NCBI RefSeq assembly: GCF_002163625.1 | Contig: NZ_CP020892.1 | Coordinates: forward strand, 1,054,001 to 1,118,000 | Reading direction: 5' to 3' | DNA: 64,000 nt | Source of the DNA: Pseudomonas sp. M30-35 | GTDB lineage: Bacteria > Pseudomonadota > Gammaproteobacteria > Pseudomonadales > Pseudomonadaceae | Shown: one piece after another, positions 46,827 to 55,355 of the stretch | Layout: each line of letters opens with the position of its first letter | Position numbering within the stretch: the stretch's first letter is position 1 | Made by a program: the position numbers and the translations under genes | Notes under the pieces: model-generated | Seen by the model: only the letters and a program-made list of their open reading frames with translations | What the model was told of the DNA's origin: nothing | Databases searched by the model: none

Positions 46827-47776
46827 GTGCAAAGCTGATGCCCAGCGAAGCGCCTGAGGTAAAGTTGGCGCGCTATCAGATCATTCATGATACGCATTAC
46901 AGCTACTCGGCCCCCGTCTCACTTGCGCAACAATTGGCGCACCTGGTGCCGCGGGATTGTGCCTGGCAGGTTAAACACCAATGCCAACTTGAAGTCAGTC
47001 CTAAGCCATGCAAGCGTCACGAGGGCCTGGATGTATTCGGCAACCCGCTGACACGTTTGGTTTTTGAACGGCCACATGACTCATTGAAAGTCAGCGCACA
47101 GATGCGCTTGGATGTATTGGCTCGTCCGGCTATTGCCTTGCAAGACTCGCCAGCGTGGGAGGATGCCTGCGCGGCACTGAGTTACCGCGCCGCGCCGCTG
47201 TCCGCTGGTTTGCTTGAGGCCAGCAAGTTTCGCTTTCAGTCGCCTTTCGTTCAGGTGAAGCATAATTTCGCTAAATATTCGGCAGATTGCTTTCCTCCAC
47301 GCAAACCGCTGCTACTGGCCGCCCAAGCGTTGATGAACAAAATATTCACCGAGTTCACCTTTGACGCAGTGGCCACACAGGTGGCAACGCCGTTGCTACA
47401 AGTGCTAGAGGAGCGGCGCGGGGTTTGTCAGGACTTTGCGCACCTGATGCTCGCCTGTTTGCGCTCGCAAGGCGTGGCAGCACGTTATGTCAGCGGTTAT
47501 TTATTGACGCAGCCGCCACCGGGACAGCCTCGATTGATCGGGGCAGACGCCTCACACGCATGGGTTTCGGTGTATTGCCCGAATCAGGGGTGGGTCGATT
47601 TTGATCCGACCAATAACATCCGACCAGCGCTTGAACACATCACCTTGGCTTGGGGACGTGACTTTGCGGATGTTTCACCCCTGCACGGGGTAATTCTTGG
47701 TGGTGGTAGCCATGACCCGGATGTCCAGGTGACGGTGCTCCCGCTCACCGAGGACGGTGCGATCGCACAATCTTGA
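46823..47776 (+). CDS. Transglutaminase-like family protein
   Basis: 317 residues, a second transglutaminase-like protein of the cluster: an N-terminal beta domain (Y-Q-I-I-H-D-T-H-Y-S-Y-S-A-P-V-S-L) then the catalytic core with Cys in E-R-R-G-V-C-Q-D-F-A-H (about 200), His in A-S-H-A-W-V-S-V-Y (about 240) and Asp in F-D-P-T-N-N. The catalytic triad is intact. No signal peptide is evident, so it is expected in the cytoplasm with its two neighbours. It may cleave or transfer the peptide products of the ATP-grasp enzyme (inference). Confidence 0.92.
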   Translation: MSAKLMPSEAPEVKLARYQIIHDTHYSYSAPVSLAQQLAHLVPRDCAWQVKHQCQLEVSPKPCKRHEGLDVFGNPLTRLVFERPHDSLKVSAQMRLDVLARPAIALQDSPAWEDACAALSYRAAPLSAGLLEASKFRFQSPFVQVKHNFAKYSADCFPPRKPLLLAAQALMNKIFTEFTFDAVATQVATPLLQVLEERRGVCQDFAHLMLACLRSQGVAARYVSGYLLTQPPPGQPRLIGADASHAWVSVYCPNQGWVDFDPTNNIRPALEHITLAWGRDFADVSPLHGVILGGGSHDPDVQVTVLPLTEDGAIAQS

Positions 47777-47857
47777 TCACATGTTTTGCGGCAAGTTTTT
47801 TTTCGCGTGCTAGCGTCTTTAGGGATAGCTGTACTTATCCCTGAATGGAGCACGGCC

Positions 47858-48706
47858 ATGGACGAAACAACCATCGTAAATGTGGGTACGGAAAAAGCGC
47901 ACGCGCTGTACAACTTTGCTACTCAGTACGGTGCCGCATTTGCTATAAAAATTCTTTCAGCCATCGCATTCTGGGTGATCGGCCGTTGGCTGATTGGGTT
48001 TGCAGTTGGCCTCGTGCAAAAAGCCTTGGGACGACAGCATGTTGACCCAACGGTATTACGCTACGTTGGCAATTTCATCACCGTGACCCTGAACATCCTT
48101 CTGGTCATCGGCATCCTCGGCTTCTTCGGCGTGCAGACTACAACCTTTGCTGCGCTGATAGCGGCTGTCGGTTTAGCGATTGGTATGGCGTGGTCAGGTT
48201 TGCTGGCAAACCTTGCCGCAGGCGGCTTCATTATCATATTGCGGCCGTTCAAGGTCGGCGACTTTATTTGTGCCGGAGGGGTAACCGGTACGGTCACCGA
48301 GATTGGCTTGTTTGTAACGGCTATCAACACGCCAGACAATGTGCTGACGCTGGTCGGTAACAACAAGATCTTCAGCGACAACATCCAGAACTTCTCGCAC
48401 AACGCATTCCGCCGGGTAGACCTGAAGGCCCAGCTTTCAGGCGCTGCAGACTATAAAGCGGCGGCCGCACTACTTAAGAAGCGAGTTTCCGAGATTGATA
48501 ATGTGCTGTCCGATCCGGCGGTTGAAGTTGAGATTCTTGAGTTCAACCTGGTCGGGCCAGTGATGGCGGTGCGACCGTATTGTCATACCGATAATTATTG
48601 GCAGGTGTATTTTGACACCAACAAAATGATCAAGGATGCGCTCGCTGAAGCAGACTTCCCTGCACCTATGCCCGCGCAGACGGTGATCATGCAGCAAGCC
48701 AGTTGA
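47858..48706 (+). CDS. Small-conductance mechanosensitive channel, MscS type
   Basis: 282 residues, the length of classic MscS. The ATG at 47858 follows GGAG by seven bases; an earlier in-frame start lies in the preceding intergenic hairpin. Three membrane helices are predicted, and the pore-lining one is visible as A-A-V-G-L-A-I-G-M-A-W-S-G-L-L-A-N-L-A-A-G (about 108-128), followed by the R-P-F-K-V-G-D beta-domain entry. The C-terminal cytoplasmic cage includes V-R-P-Y-C-H-T-D-N-Y-W. It releases solutes on hypo-osmotic shock. Confidence 0.92.
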   Translation: MDETTIVNVGTEKAHALYNFATQYGAAFAIKILSAIAFWVIGRWLIGFAVGLVQKALGRQHVDPTVLRYVGNFITVTLNILLVIGILGFFGVQTTTFAALIAAVGLAIGMAWSGLLANLAAGGFIIILRPFKVGDFICAGGVTGTVTEIGLFVTAINTPDNVLTLVGNNKIFSDNIQNFSHNAFRRVDLKAQLSGAADYKAAAALLKKRVSEIDNVLSDPAVEVEILEFNLVGPVMAVRPYCHTDNYWQVYFDTNKMIKDALAEADFPAPMPAQTVIMQQAS

Positions 48707-48732
48707 GTTTAAGTATGGCGAGCCTGTAAGCA

Positions 48733-48840
48733 GTAGGGCGGATAACCCATGTTATCCGCCACTGGGGCCTGTGGGCACTTGGACGATTGGCTTATCGTTG
48801 GTTGAGCAATGGCGGGCAAGCTGCGCGTTGCCCACCCTAC
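48733..48840. repeat. Paired palindromic repeat between convergent genes
   Basis: 108 bp starting GTAGGG and ending CCCTAC. Inside are two hairpins: GGCGGATAAC-CCAT-GTTATCCGCC (48737-48760, perfect) and GGCGGGCAA/TTGCCCACC (48811-48836, one mismatch). It resembles the bipartite intergenic repeats scattered through Pseudomonas genomes and may also stop transcription of the convergent mscS and DUF808 genes. Confidence 0.6.
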
Positions 48841-48872
48841 AAATGCCTTCGAACGGTAGTGTTCGCAATTCC

Positions 48873-49820
48873 TTAGCCTTTTACGGCTTTCCACAGTTTG
48901 CCCGCTAGCGTTACAACCACGAGCGCGATTGCCCCCGCAATAATCCCCGCTATACCGTTGAGCAGGACGGGCGCTGCGCTCGCCATCAGTTCGATTCCAG
49001 AGCCTTGCGCGATGAGTTCAGAGGTACGCTCTATCCAGTGATGCGCCGCTGGCACGCCGTGGGTGAGGATGCCGCCACCGACCAGGAACATCGCTGCAGT
49101 GCCGATAACCGAAAGGCTCTTCATCATGTACGGCGCTGCGACTAAAATGCCGTGGCCAAAGCTGCGTGTGGCGCGGGTGAACAAACCTTCACCTTCGCGC
49201 TGATTCAAATAAAGCCCGGCGTCATCGAGTTTGACAATGCCCGCGACCAGACCATAAACGCCAACGGTCATCACCAGCGCAATGCCGGCTACTACGATAA
49301 TCTGTTGCGTCAGTGGTGCGCCGGCGACCGTGCCCAGTGTAATCGCAATAATCTCGGCCGAGAGGATGAAGTCGGTGCGAATGGCGCCACCAATTTTTTC
49401 TGTTTCGAACGCCTTCAGGTCTTCCGAAGATTTACTCGCGGCCTCAAGCAACTCAGCTTTTTCTTGCTTTTGGTCTTCCTCGGCATGCAGGAACTTGTGT
49501 GCCAGCTTCTCGAAGCCTTCAAAACAGAGGAACGCACCACCGAACATCAGCAGCGGTGTAACGGCCCAAGGTGCTAAGGCGCTGATGACCAAGGCGGCTG
49601 GCACCAGAATAAACTTGTTGCGCATCGAACCCTTGGCGACAGCCCATACAACGGGTAACTCCCGGTCAGCGCGTACGCCGCTCACTTGTTGGGCATTGAG
49701 TGCCAGGTCATCACCCAGCACACCTGCGGTTTTCTTGGCTGCAACTTTGGTCATCAACGACACATCGTCGAGCACGGTTGCAATGTCATCCAAAAGGGTT
49801 AAAAGGCTGCTGCCTGCCAT
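48873..49820 (-). CDS. DUF808 (YedI-type) inner-membrane protein
   Basis: 315 residues from the ATG at 49820 ([14 protein letters not shown]); the open frame continues upstream without SD support. Conserved motifs: [52 protein letters not shown] and [10 protein letters not shown]. About six membrane helices follow from residue 78 on. Homologues are widespread and of unknown function. Confidence 0.88.
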   Translation of the reverse strand: MAGSSLLTLLDDIATVLDDVSLMTKVAAKKTAGVLGDDLALNAQQVSGVRADRELPVVWAVAKGSMRNKFILVPAALVISALAPWAVTPLLMFGGAFLCFEGFEKLAHKFLHAEEDQKQEKAELLEAASKSSEDLKAFETEKIGGAIRTDFILSAEIIAITLGTVAGAPLTQQIIVVAGIALVMTVGVYGLVAGIVKLDDAGLYLNQREGEGLFTRATRSFGHGILVAAPYMMKSLSVIGTAAMFLVGGGILTHGVPAAHHWIERTSELIAQGSGIELMASAAPVLLNGIAGIIAGAIALVVVTLAGKLWKAVKG

Positions 49821-50044
49821 GCAAGTGATTCCTTTAGTCTGCGAGGCTTGAAGTATCTGGGCAATACCATAGCCCAGCAAGCGTTTGAGCTTAAGTATTA
49901 AACGTGGTTGCATCCGTTGGATGTGTTGTTTTAGCCCCATATTGTTGACGTACTGCAAGCTAACGACACGCAAGTATTGTCCTATGGCGCTGTGTACGGC
50001 ACTCTTGGACTTCTTATATAAACCATGGACGGAGGTTAGGCACG

Positions 50045-52084
50045 ATGGATGCCAATCAAGCGCATATTTCGCTGACAGTTTCAGGTTTCTCCGCAGACTT
50101 GCAAGTGCTCAAGTTCGACGGTTCTGAAGCGCTCAATGAACTTTACGAGTTCGACATTGAGCTGGTTAGTGAGAAGCCCGATCTTGACCTCAATGGCTTA
50201 ATCAATCAGCCCGCCTACCTAAGCTTTGGCCCTGAACAAAAGGGCATCCATGGTGTTGTCTATGCGGCCGAGCAGGGCGATTCAGGCAAACGTCTGACTC
50301 GCTATCGCATAAGCCTTAGGCCGCAACTGGCGTATCTGGCGCATTGTTCTGATCAACGCATCTTCCAGCACATGACCGTGCAACAAATCATCAGCGATGT
50401 GCTCAACAAGCACGGGATCCAAGCGGATGCCTATCGCTTTCAGCTTGGGCCGTACGTCTACCCTGAGCGCGATTATTGCGTGCAGTACAACGAAACCGAC
50501 CTGCACTTTATCCAGCGCTTGTGTGAAGAAGAAGGCATCAGTTTTCACTTCCAGCACAGTGCCAGCGGCCATGTTCTGGTGTTTGGTGATGAACAAACGG
50601 TATTTCAGAAATTGCCGCCCCTGCAATATCAGCCCGACAGCGGCATGGCGGCGGATGGCGCAGTCATCAAATCATTGCTGGTGACCCTGGAGACGCGCAG
50701 CAGCGCAGCCAGTTACCGTGACTATAACTTCGAAAAACCTAAGCTGACCCTCGACGGCGAATATCAAGCAGAGTTCTTGCCTGCGCTTGAGGTATATGAA
50801 TATCCGGGTCGCTTTGCCGAACGCCCGCGGGGTAAACATTTAGCCAAGCGTGCGCTAGAACGACTGCGCAGCCGCTATGAGGTTGCCGCAGGCCGCAGTG
50901 ATGCAAGCCTAGTCAGCGGTAGCTTCCTGAGTATGACTAACCATCCTCGCGCGCAATACAACGACCTCTGGCTGATTCACTCCGTGGTGCACCAAGGCCG
51001 CCAGCCGCAAGTGCTTGAAGAGTCGGTTAGCGGCGACGTTAAAGCTGAGGACGGCTTCACCCAAGGCTATCGCAACAGTTTTGTCGCAACGCCGTGGGAC
51101 ATTCCATTCCGTCCTGCGCTCAAGCATCGCAAGGGTAAGGTTCAAGGTGCGCAAAGGGCTGTTGTTACGGGTCCCAAAGGCGAAGAGATTTATTGTGATG
51201 AATACGGCCGGGTCAAGGTTAAATTCTTTTGGGACCGAGTAGGCCAGGCGGATGAGCAAACCAGTTGTTGGCTACGGGTGAGTAACAGTTGGGCGGGTAA
51301 CAGCTATGGCGCGGTGACCATCCCGCGCATCGGCATGGAAGTGTTGGTGAGCTTCTTTGAGGGCGATCCAGACCAACCCATCGTCAGCGGTTGTCTGTAC
51401 CACAAAGAAAATGCCGTGCCTTATGCGCTGCCTGAAAATAAAACCTGCAGTACCTTCAAAACCAACAGCAGCCTTGGTGGCGCTGGGTTTAATGAATTGC
51501 GTATTGAAGATAAGGCCGGTCAGGAACAAATTTTCGTCCATGCCCAGCGTGATTGGGATCAGCGGGTTGAACACGACGAGAAAATCCGCGTCGGCAACGA
51601 GCGTCATGACACTGTTGAAGCCAATAGCTACAGCGACTTCAAGGCCGAAGAACACCGCATGACCCACCTCGACCGCAAAACAGCGGTAGACGCCAGCGAC
51701 CACCTGAATGTAGCGGTTACACAGCACGCCAAAATAGGCGTGGGCCAGTTCGTCGAAGCCGGTACGGAAATTCACTATTACGCGGGCAGTAAAGTCGTCA
51801 TCGATGCAGGCATGGAGCTGACCGCCAAGGGCGGCGGCAGCTTTGTCAAAGTAGATCCCAGTGGCATCACCTTCAGCGGTGCGACCATCAAGGTCAACTC
51901 CGGCGGTGCGGCGGGAGTAGGCTCCGGGATCGCGTTGTTGTTGCCCAAAATCGGCAAGCCAGCGGATCAGGCGATGCCGGGTGAGTTGCCCATGGCGCTA
52001 ACAGCCCGCCAAGTTGGCGCTAGCCGTTGCCCAATCTGTGAGGCGTGCGCTGGAGGTGTTTGTGAAACCGGCGTTGCCTCATGA
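50045..52084 (+). CDS. vgrG: Type VI secretion tip protein VgrG
   Basis: Trimeric spike protein (TssI) at the tip of the Hcp tube. It has 679 residues with SD GGAGG. Domains: gp27-like part (about 10-370; [31 protein letters not shown]), OB/gp5-like domain (about 395-470; [13 protein letters not shown] and [18 protein letters not shown]), and a beta-helix needle (about 500-620). The C-terminal tail of about 50 residues is Cys-rich (C-P-I-C-E-A-C) and follows a Gly/Pro stretch. No evident enzymatic extension, so the effector is encoded separately. It overlaps the adaptor gene by four bases. Confidence 0.96.
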   Translation: MDANQAHISLTVSGFSADLQVLKFDGSEALNELYEFDIELVSEKPDLDLNGLINQPAYLSFGPEQKGIHGVVYAAEQGDSGKRLTRYRISLRPQLAYLAHCSDQRIFQHMTVQQIISDVLNKHGIQADAYRFQLGPYVYPERDYCVQYNETDLHFIQRLCEEEGISFHFQHSASGHVLVFGDEQTVFQKLPPLQYQPDSGMAADGAVIKSLLVTLETRSSAASYRDYNFEKPKLTLDGEYQAEFLPALEVYEYPGRFAERPRGKHLAKRALERLRSRYEVAAGRSDASLVSGSFLSMTNHPRAQYNDLWLIHSVVHQGRQPQVLEESVSGDVKAEDGFTQGYRNSFVATPWDIPFRPALKHRKGKVQGAQRAVVTGPKGEEIYCDEYGRVKVKFFWDRVGQADEQTSCWLRVSNSWAGNSYGAVTIPRIGMEVLVSFFEGDPDQPIVSGCLYHKENAVPYALPENKTCSTFKTNSSLGGAGFNELRIEDKAGQEQIFVHAQRDWDQRVEHDEKIRVGNERHDTVEANSYSDFKAEEHRMTHLDRKTAVDASDHLNVAVTQHAKIGVGQFVEAGTEIHYYAGSKVVIDAGMELTAKGGGSFVKVDPSGITFSGATIKVNSGGAAGVGSGIALLLPKIGKPADQAMPGELPMALTARQVGASRCPICEACAGGVCETGVAS

Positions 52085-52917
52085 ACAGTGTGCTGAGTGA
52101 TTGGCTGGTTGAACAGAGACGGCAGCAGCGCGAATTTATTCTAGTTATCGACAGCATGGCTGACCCTGACCCCATCAAGTATTTGTTCGGGGCCGATGTT
52201 ATGCATGACTACACGCGGATTTACACCAGTAGCCCGCTGGCAAGCTTTATTGAGGCTAGCCCTTGGTTGGTGCGCCTTAGTGGCCAGCAAATGAACTCGG
52301 TTAAAGCGTTGCTGGACAGCCCCGAAGCAAATTGGGGGTGGATAGCCAGCACCACGCAAAACGATCTTAACTTGCATACCCAGCATTGGCTGGACCGCGC
52401 CTTGATTGAGGATGGTGCCCAGCGCTGGCTGTATCGCCTACAAGATAACCGCGTCATGGCTCATCACTTAAGCACGCTAGAAATTGCGCAGCGGCCATTG
52501 CTACTGGGTTTAATGGACAGCGCAATATGCTGGGACGCAGAAAAGTGGGTCGTTATTGATAACCCACGACCTGATTTTTACCCCCAGCCATTCGCTACTC
52601 CGTGGCTAAATATTGCTGAACCGGAGTCAGTAGCCGATGCCATTGTCCACCACAACCTCAAGCAATGGTTGTGGGATGAACACCCTCACGCAACGACCGC
52701 GTTAAAAGACGCTCAACCCCTCGACCCTTGGCTGTATGAGCAATTGCAATTAGCAAAGACCTGGGGCTGGACTGACCAAGCTCAAATTGAGTTTTTGCTC
52801 ATTAATAAATTAAAGCCAGAAATAGCTAACCATCCTCAGTGGGCCAACGCTGACGGTGAGTCACCCGCGCAGCACTATGCCCGTTGCGTAGATCTGTTTC
52901 AGCGGGCCGCGATATAA
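52081..52917 (+). CDS. DUF4123 type VI effector adaptor/chaperone
   Basis: 278 residues. The DUF4123 domain is at about 20-145 (F-I-L-V-I-D-S-M-A-D-P, S-P-W-L-V-R-L, W-G-W-I-A-S-T, R-W-L-Y-R-L-Q-D-N-R-V). DUF4123 proteins (Tap/TEC) bind effectors and load them on a cognate VgrG, and their genes stand between vgrG and effector. The ATGA overlap with vgrG and the downstream lipase fit this. The C-terminal part (about 150-278) is less conserved, probably effector-specific. Confidence 0.92.
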   Translation: MNSVLSDWLVEQRRQQREFILVIDSMADPDPIKYLFGADVMHDYTRIYTSSPLASFIEASPWLVRLSGQQMNSVKALLDSPEANWGWIASTTQNDLNLHTQHWLDRALIEDGAQRWLYRLQDNRVMAHHLSTLEIAQRPLLLGLMDSAICWDAEKWVVIDNPRPDFYPQPFATPWLNIAEPESVADAIVHHNLKQWLWDEHPHATTALKDAQPLDPWLYEQLQLAKTWGWTDQAQIEFLLINKLKPEIANHPQWANADGESPAQHYARCVDLFQRAAI

Positions 52918-52976
52918 GCAATTTAAACGCTGGAATTTGAATGTCAGTCTGATAGCAAGGTTTGGGGTAAATTAGA

Positions 52977-53762
52977 TTGGAATATATCGTGGCTGTGCAA
53001 CGCAGCATATTGATTTGCATAAGTGCTGGTGTTTTGGCGGGCTGTAGTCTTATGGGTGATGCAGCCAAGGAGGGTGCGTTATCCCTTGTTTCATTCGGTG
53101 GGGCGGATACCTTTACTTTACGCGGTACGCTGCCCGCCAACTTCAAGATAAAAGCCCAAGCCTATTATGGTTCGGAAGATGGTGCATGCAGCGCGCGAGG
53201 TGATGCGAATAGCTATGAAAGTTCGCAGGATAAAACACCGCACAATTATAAGTTTAAAATCCCGGTTAGTTATCACAAAGGCTTATGTACGCTAAAGCTT
53301 GCTCGGGTGGCACTCTATACAACAGGCCGGTACGGCGAGAAAGATTGGCAACAAACCTATGATAATGGCGGTTTAAAGGTTGTTGATAAGTTACCTGCGA
53401 AGGCCCCTGGCTTTAATGTGCAGGGTGAGTTAGTCAAAGAGGCGCAGTGTACGTGGTGGTTTCAAATGACTAAGGCTAAATCGCGACAAGGTGAAATAAG
53501 CAAATTACTTGATTGTAAAGGTGATGGTGCTTATGTCGTTACTGAAAGTCTACCGGGAAAAATATTGACTATAAATATAAATGAAAACCCTGAAGAAGAA
53601 CCATATAGAGATAGTTACTGGGTAAAGACTGAGAACGGTTGGAAACCATGTACCGGTAGATGGGGGACTGACTACGAAGAGCTTTGCACATCTCCACCTA
53701 AATTTAGAACTTTTCGGATGAATGATCAAGAGTGCAGCGTTTATCCGAACTGTAAGGAGTAA
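52977..53762 (+). CDS. Predicted lipoprotein, probable type VI immunity protein (copy 1)
   Basis: 261 residues. The TTG at 52977 is aligned with the TTG starts of copies 2 and 3 and preceded by the same TAAATTAGA. The signal peptide ends in the lipobox L-A-G-C (Cys23) with Ser at +2, predicting an outer-membrane lipoprotein facing the periplasm. The mature part begins D-A-A-K-E-G-A-L-S-L; it has Cys-rich, beta-type sequence, e.g. Y-Y-G-S-E-D-G-A-C-S-A-R-G-D. Residues about 30-110 are nearly identical in all three copies; its C-terminus matches copy 3. It precedes a class 3 lipase gene, so periplasmic immunity against that effector is inferred. No family is recognised. Confidence 0.75.
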   Translation: MEYIVAVQRSILICISAGVLAGCSLMGDAAKEGALSLVSFGGADTFTLRGTLPANFKIKAQAYYGSEDGACSARGDANSYESSQDKTPHNYKFKIPVSYHKGLCTLKLARVALYTTGRYGEKDWQQTYDNGGLKVVDKLPAKAPGFNVQGELVKEAQCTWWFQMTKAKSRQGEISKLLDCKGDGAYVVTESLPGKILTININENPEEEPYRDSYWVKTENGWKPCTGRWGTDYEELCTSPPKFRTFRMNDQECSVYPNCKE

Positions 53763-53768
53763 ATTAGA

Positions 53769-54557
53769 TTGAACGTTATTTATCGTTTACAGCGTGGTTT
53801 ATTAATTTTTATCAGCGGCTTTACACTGGCAAGCTGTGGTTTTGCGGGTGATGCAGCAAAGGAGGGTGCGTTATCCCTTGTTTCATTCGGTGGGGCGGAT
53901 ACCTTTACTTTACGCGGTACGCTGCCCGCCAACTTCAAGATAAAAGCCCAAGCCTATTATGGCTCGGAAGATGGCGCGTGCAGCGCGCGCGGTGATGCGA
54001 ACTCTTATGAAAGTACGCAGGATAAAACACCACATAATTATAAGTTTAAAATACCGGTTAGTTATCACAAAGGCTTATGTACGCTAACCCTTGCTCGGGT
54101 GGCGCTCTATACAACAGGCCGGTACGGCGAGAAAGGTTGGCAGGAAATATATGATAATGGTGAGCTCAGGGTTGTTGATAAGTTGCCTGCCAAGGCCCCT
54201 GACTTTAATGCGCAGGGTGAATTGGTTAAAGTCGCACAGTGTAGATGGTTGTTTCAGCTAACTAAAGCTAAGTCCAGACTTGGTCAGATAGATAAGCAGC
54301 TAGATTGTAAGAGTCTCGGTGCTTATGTTGTTACTGAGAACCTACCGGGAAAAGTCTTAACTATAAATATAAATGAAAGTCCCGAAGAAGTGCCTGCGAT
54401 TGGTGATACATGGATTAAATTTCCACAGGGCTGGCGACCATGTTCGGAAAAGAAAACTGAGTCTGGCACGTGGTCGTGGTGTGAAACACCTCCTGAATTT
54501 AGAACGTTTAAAATGGGTGATAAGACGTGCACCTATTACCCAAATTGTACGGAGTAA
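53769..54557 (+). CDS. Predicted lipoprotein, probable type VI immunity protein (copy 2)
   Basis: 262 residues. TTG start with SD AAGGAG 11 bases upstream; it begins six bases after the copy 1 stop. The signal peptide has the lipobox L-A-S-C-G (Gly at +2) and is identical in its first 35 or so residues to copy 3. The central region is shared with both others, but the last 80 residues diverge (P-A-I-G-D-T-W-I-K-F-P-Q-G-W and K-K-T-E-S-G-T-W-S-W-C-E-T-P), keeping Cys positions and the end Y-Y-P-N-C-T-E. This may alter which effector it neutralises. The coding sequence is AT-rich compared with neighbouring core genes. Confidence 0.75.
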   Translation: MNVIYRLQRGLLIFISGFTLASCGFAGDAAKEGALSLVSFGGADTFTLRGTLPANFKIKAQAYYGSEDGACSARGDANSYESTQDKTPHNYKFKIPVSYHKGLCTLTLARVALYTTGRYGEKGWQEIYDNGELRVVDKLPAKAPDFNAQGELVKVAQCRWLFQLTKAKSRLGQIDKQLDCKSLGAYVVTENLPGKVLTININESPEEVPAIGDTWIKFPQGWRPCSEKKTESGTWSWCETPPEFRTFKMGDKTCTYYPNCTE

Positions 54558-54563
54558 ATTAGA

Positions 54564-55349
54564 TTGAACGTTATTTATCGTTTACAGCGTGGTTTATTAA
54601 TTTTTATCAGCGGCTTTACACTGGCAAGCTGTGGTTTTGCGGGTGATGCAGCAAAGGAGGGTGCGTTATCCCTTGCCTCATTTGATGGGGCGGATACCTT
54701 TATTTTACGCGGTACGCTGCCCGCCAATTTCAAGATAAAAGCCCAAGCCTATTACGGTTCGGAAGATGGCGCATGCAGCGCGCGCGGTGATGCGAATAGT
54801 TATGAAAGTTCGCAAGATAAAACACCACACAATTATAAGTTTAAAATACCGGTTAGTTATCACAAAGGCTTATGTACGCTAAAACTTGCTCGGGTGGCAC
54901 TCTATGCAACAGGCCGGTACGGCGAAAAAGATTGGCAGCAAACCTATGATAATGGCGGCTTAAGACTAGTTGATCCATTACCTGCGAATGCCCCTGATTT
55001 TAGTGAACAAGGGGAATTGCTCGTTAATTCACAGTGTACGTGGAATTTTAAAATGAGTCAGGCGATATCTAGGTCTGGTGAAATTAGCAAACTCTTAAAC
55101 TGCAAGAATCTGGGTGCTTATGTTGTTGGTGACACTCTCCCGGAAAAAGTGTTGACGTTAAATATAAATGAAAATTCTGAAGAAGAACCATATATGAATG
55201 GTTACTGGCTAAAGACCCAAAGCGGTTGGAAACCATGTACCGGTAGATGGGGGACTGACTATGAAGAACTTTGCACGTCACCACCGGAATTTAGAACTTT
55301 CCGGATGAATGATCAAGAATGCAGCGTTTACCCAAACTGTAAGGAGTAA
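54564..55349 (+). CDS. Predicted lipoprotein, probable type VI immunity protein (copy 3)
   Basis: 261 residues. TTG start, SD AAGGAG, and six bases after the copy 2 stop, i.e. the same junction AAGGAGTAAATTAGATTG-type sequence as between copies 1 and 2. The N-terminal 36 residues match copy 2 (lipobox L-A-S-C-G), the C-terminal 50 match copy 1 (K-P-C-T-G-R-W-G-T-D-Y-E-E-L-C-T-S-P-P), and residues about 145-195 are unique. It is thus a mosaic. The lipase gene follows seven bases downstream, so all are one transcript. Confidence 0.75.
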   Translation: MNVIYRLQRGLLIFISGFTLASCGFAGDAAKEGALSLASFDGADTFILRGTLPANFKIKAQAYYGSEDGACSARGDANSYESSQDKTPHNYKFKIPVSYHKGLCTLKLARVALYATGRYGEKDWQQTYDNGGLRLVDPLPANAPDFSEQGELLVNSQCTWNFKMSQAISRSGEISKLLNCKNLGAYVVGDTLPEKVLTLNINENSEEEPYMNGYWLKTQSGWKPCTGRWGTDYEELCTSPPEFRTFRMNDQECSVYPNCKE

Positions 55350-55355
55350 TCAAGG

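Noticed and set aside
47820-47842. Hairpin AGGGAT/ATCCCT before the MscS gene
   Set aside because: Short stem, no T-run; too weak to call a terminator or regulator.
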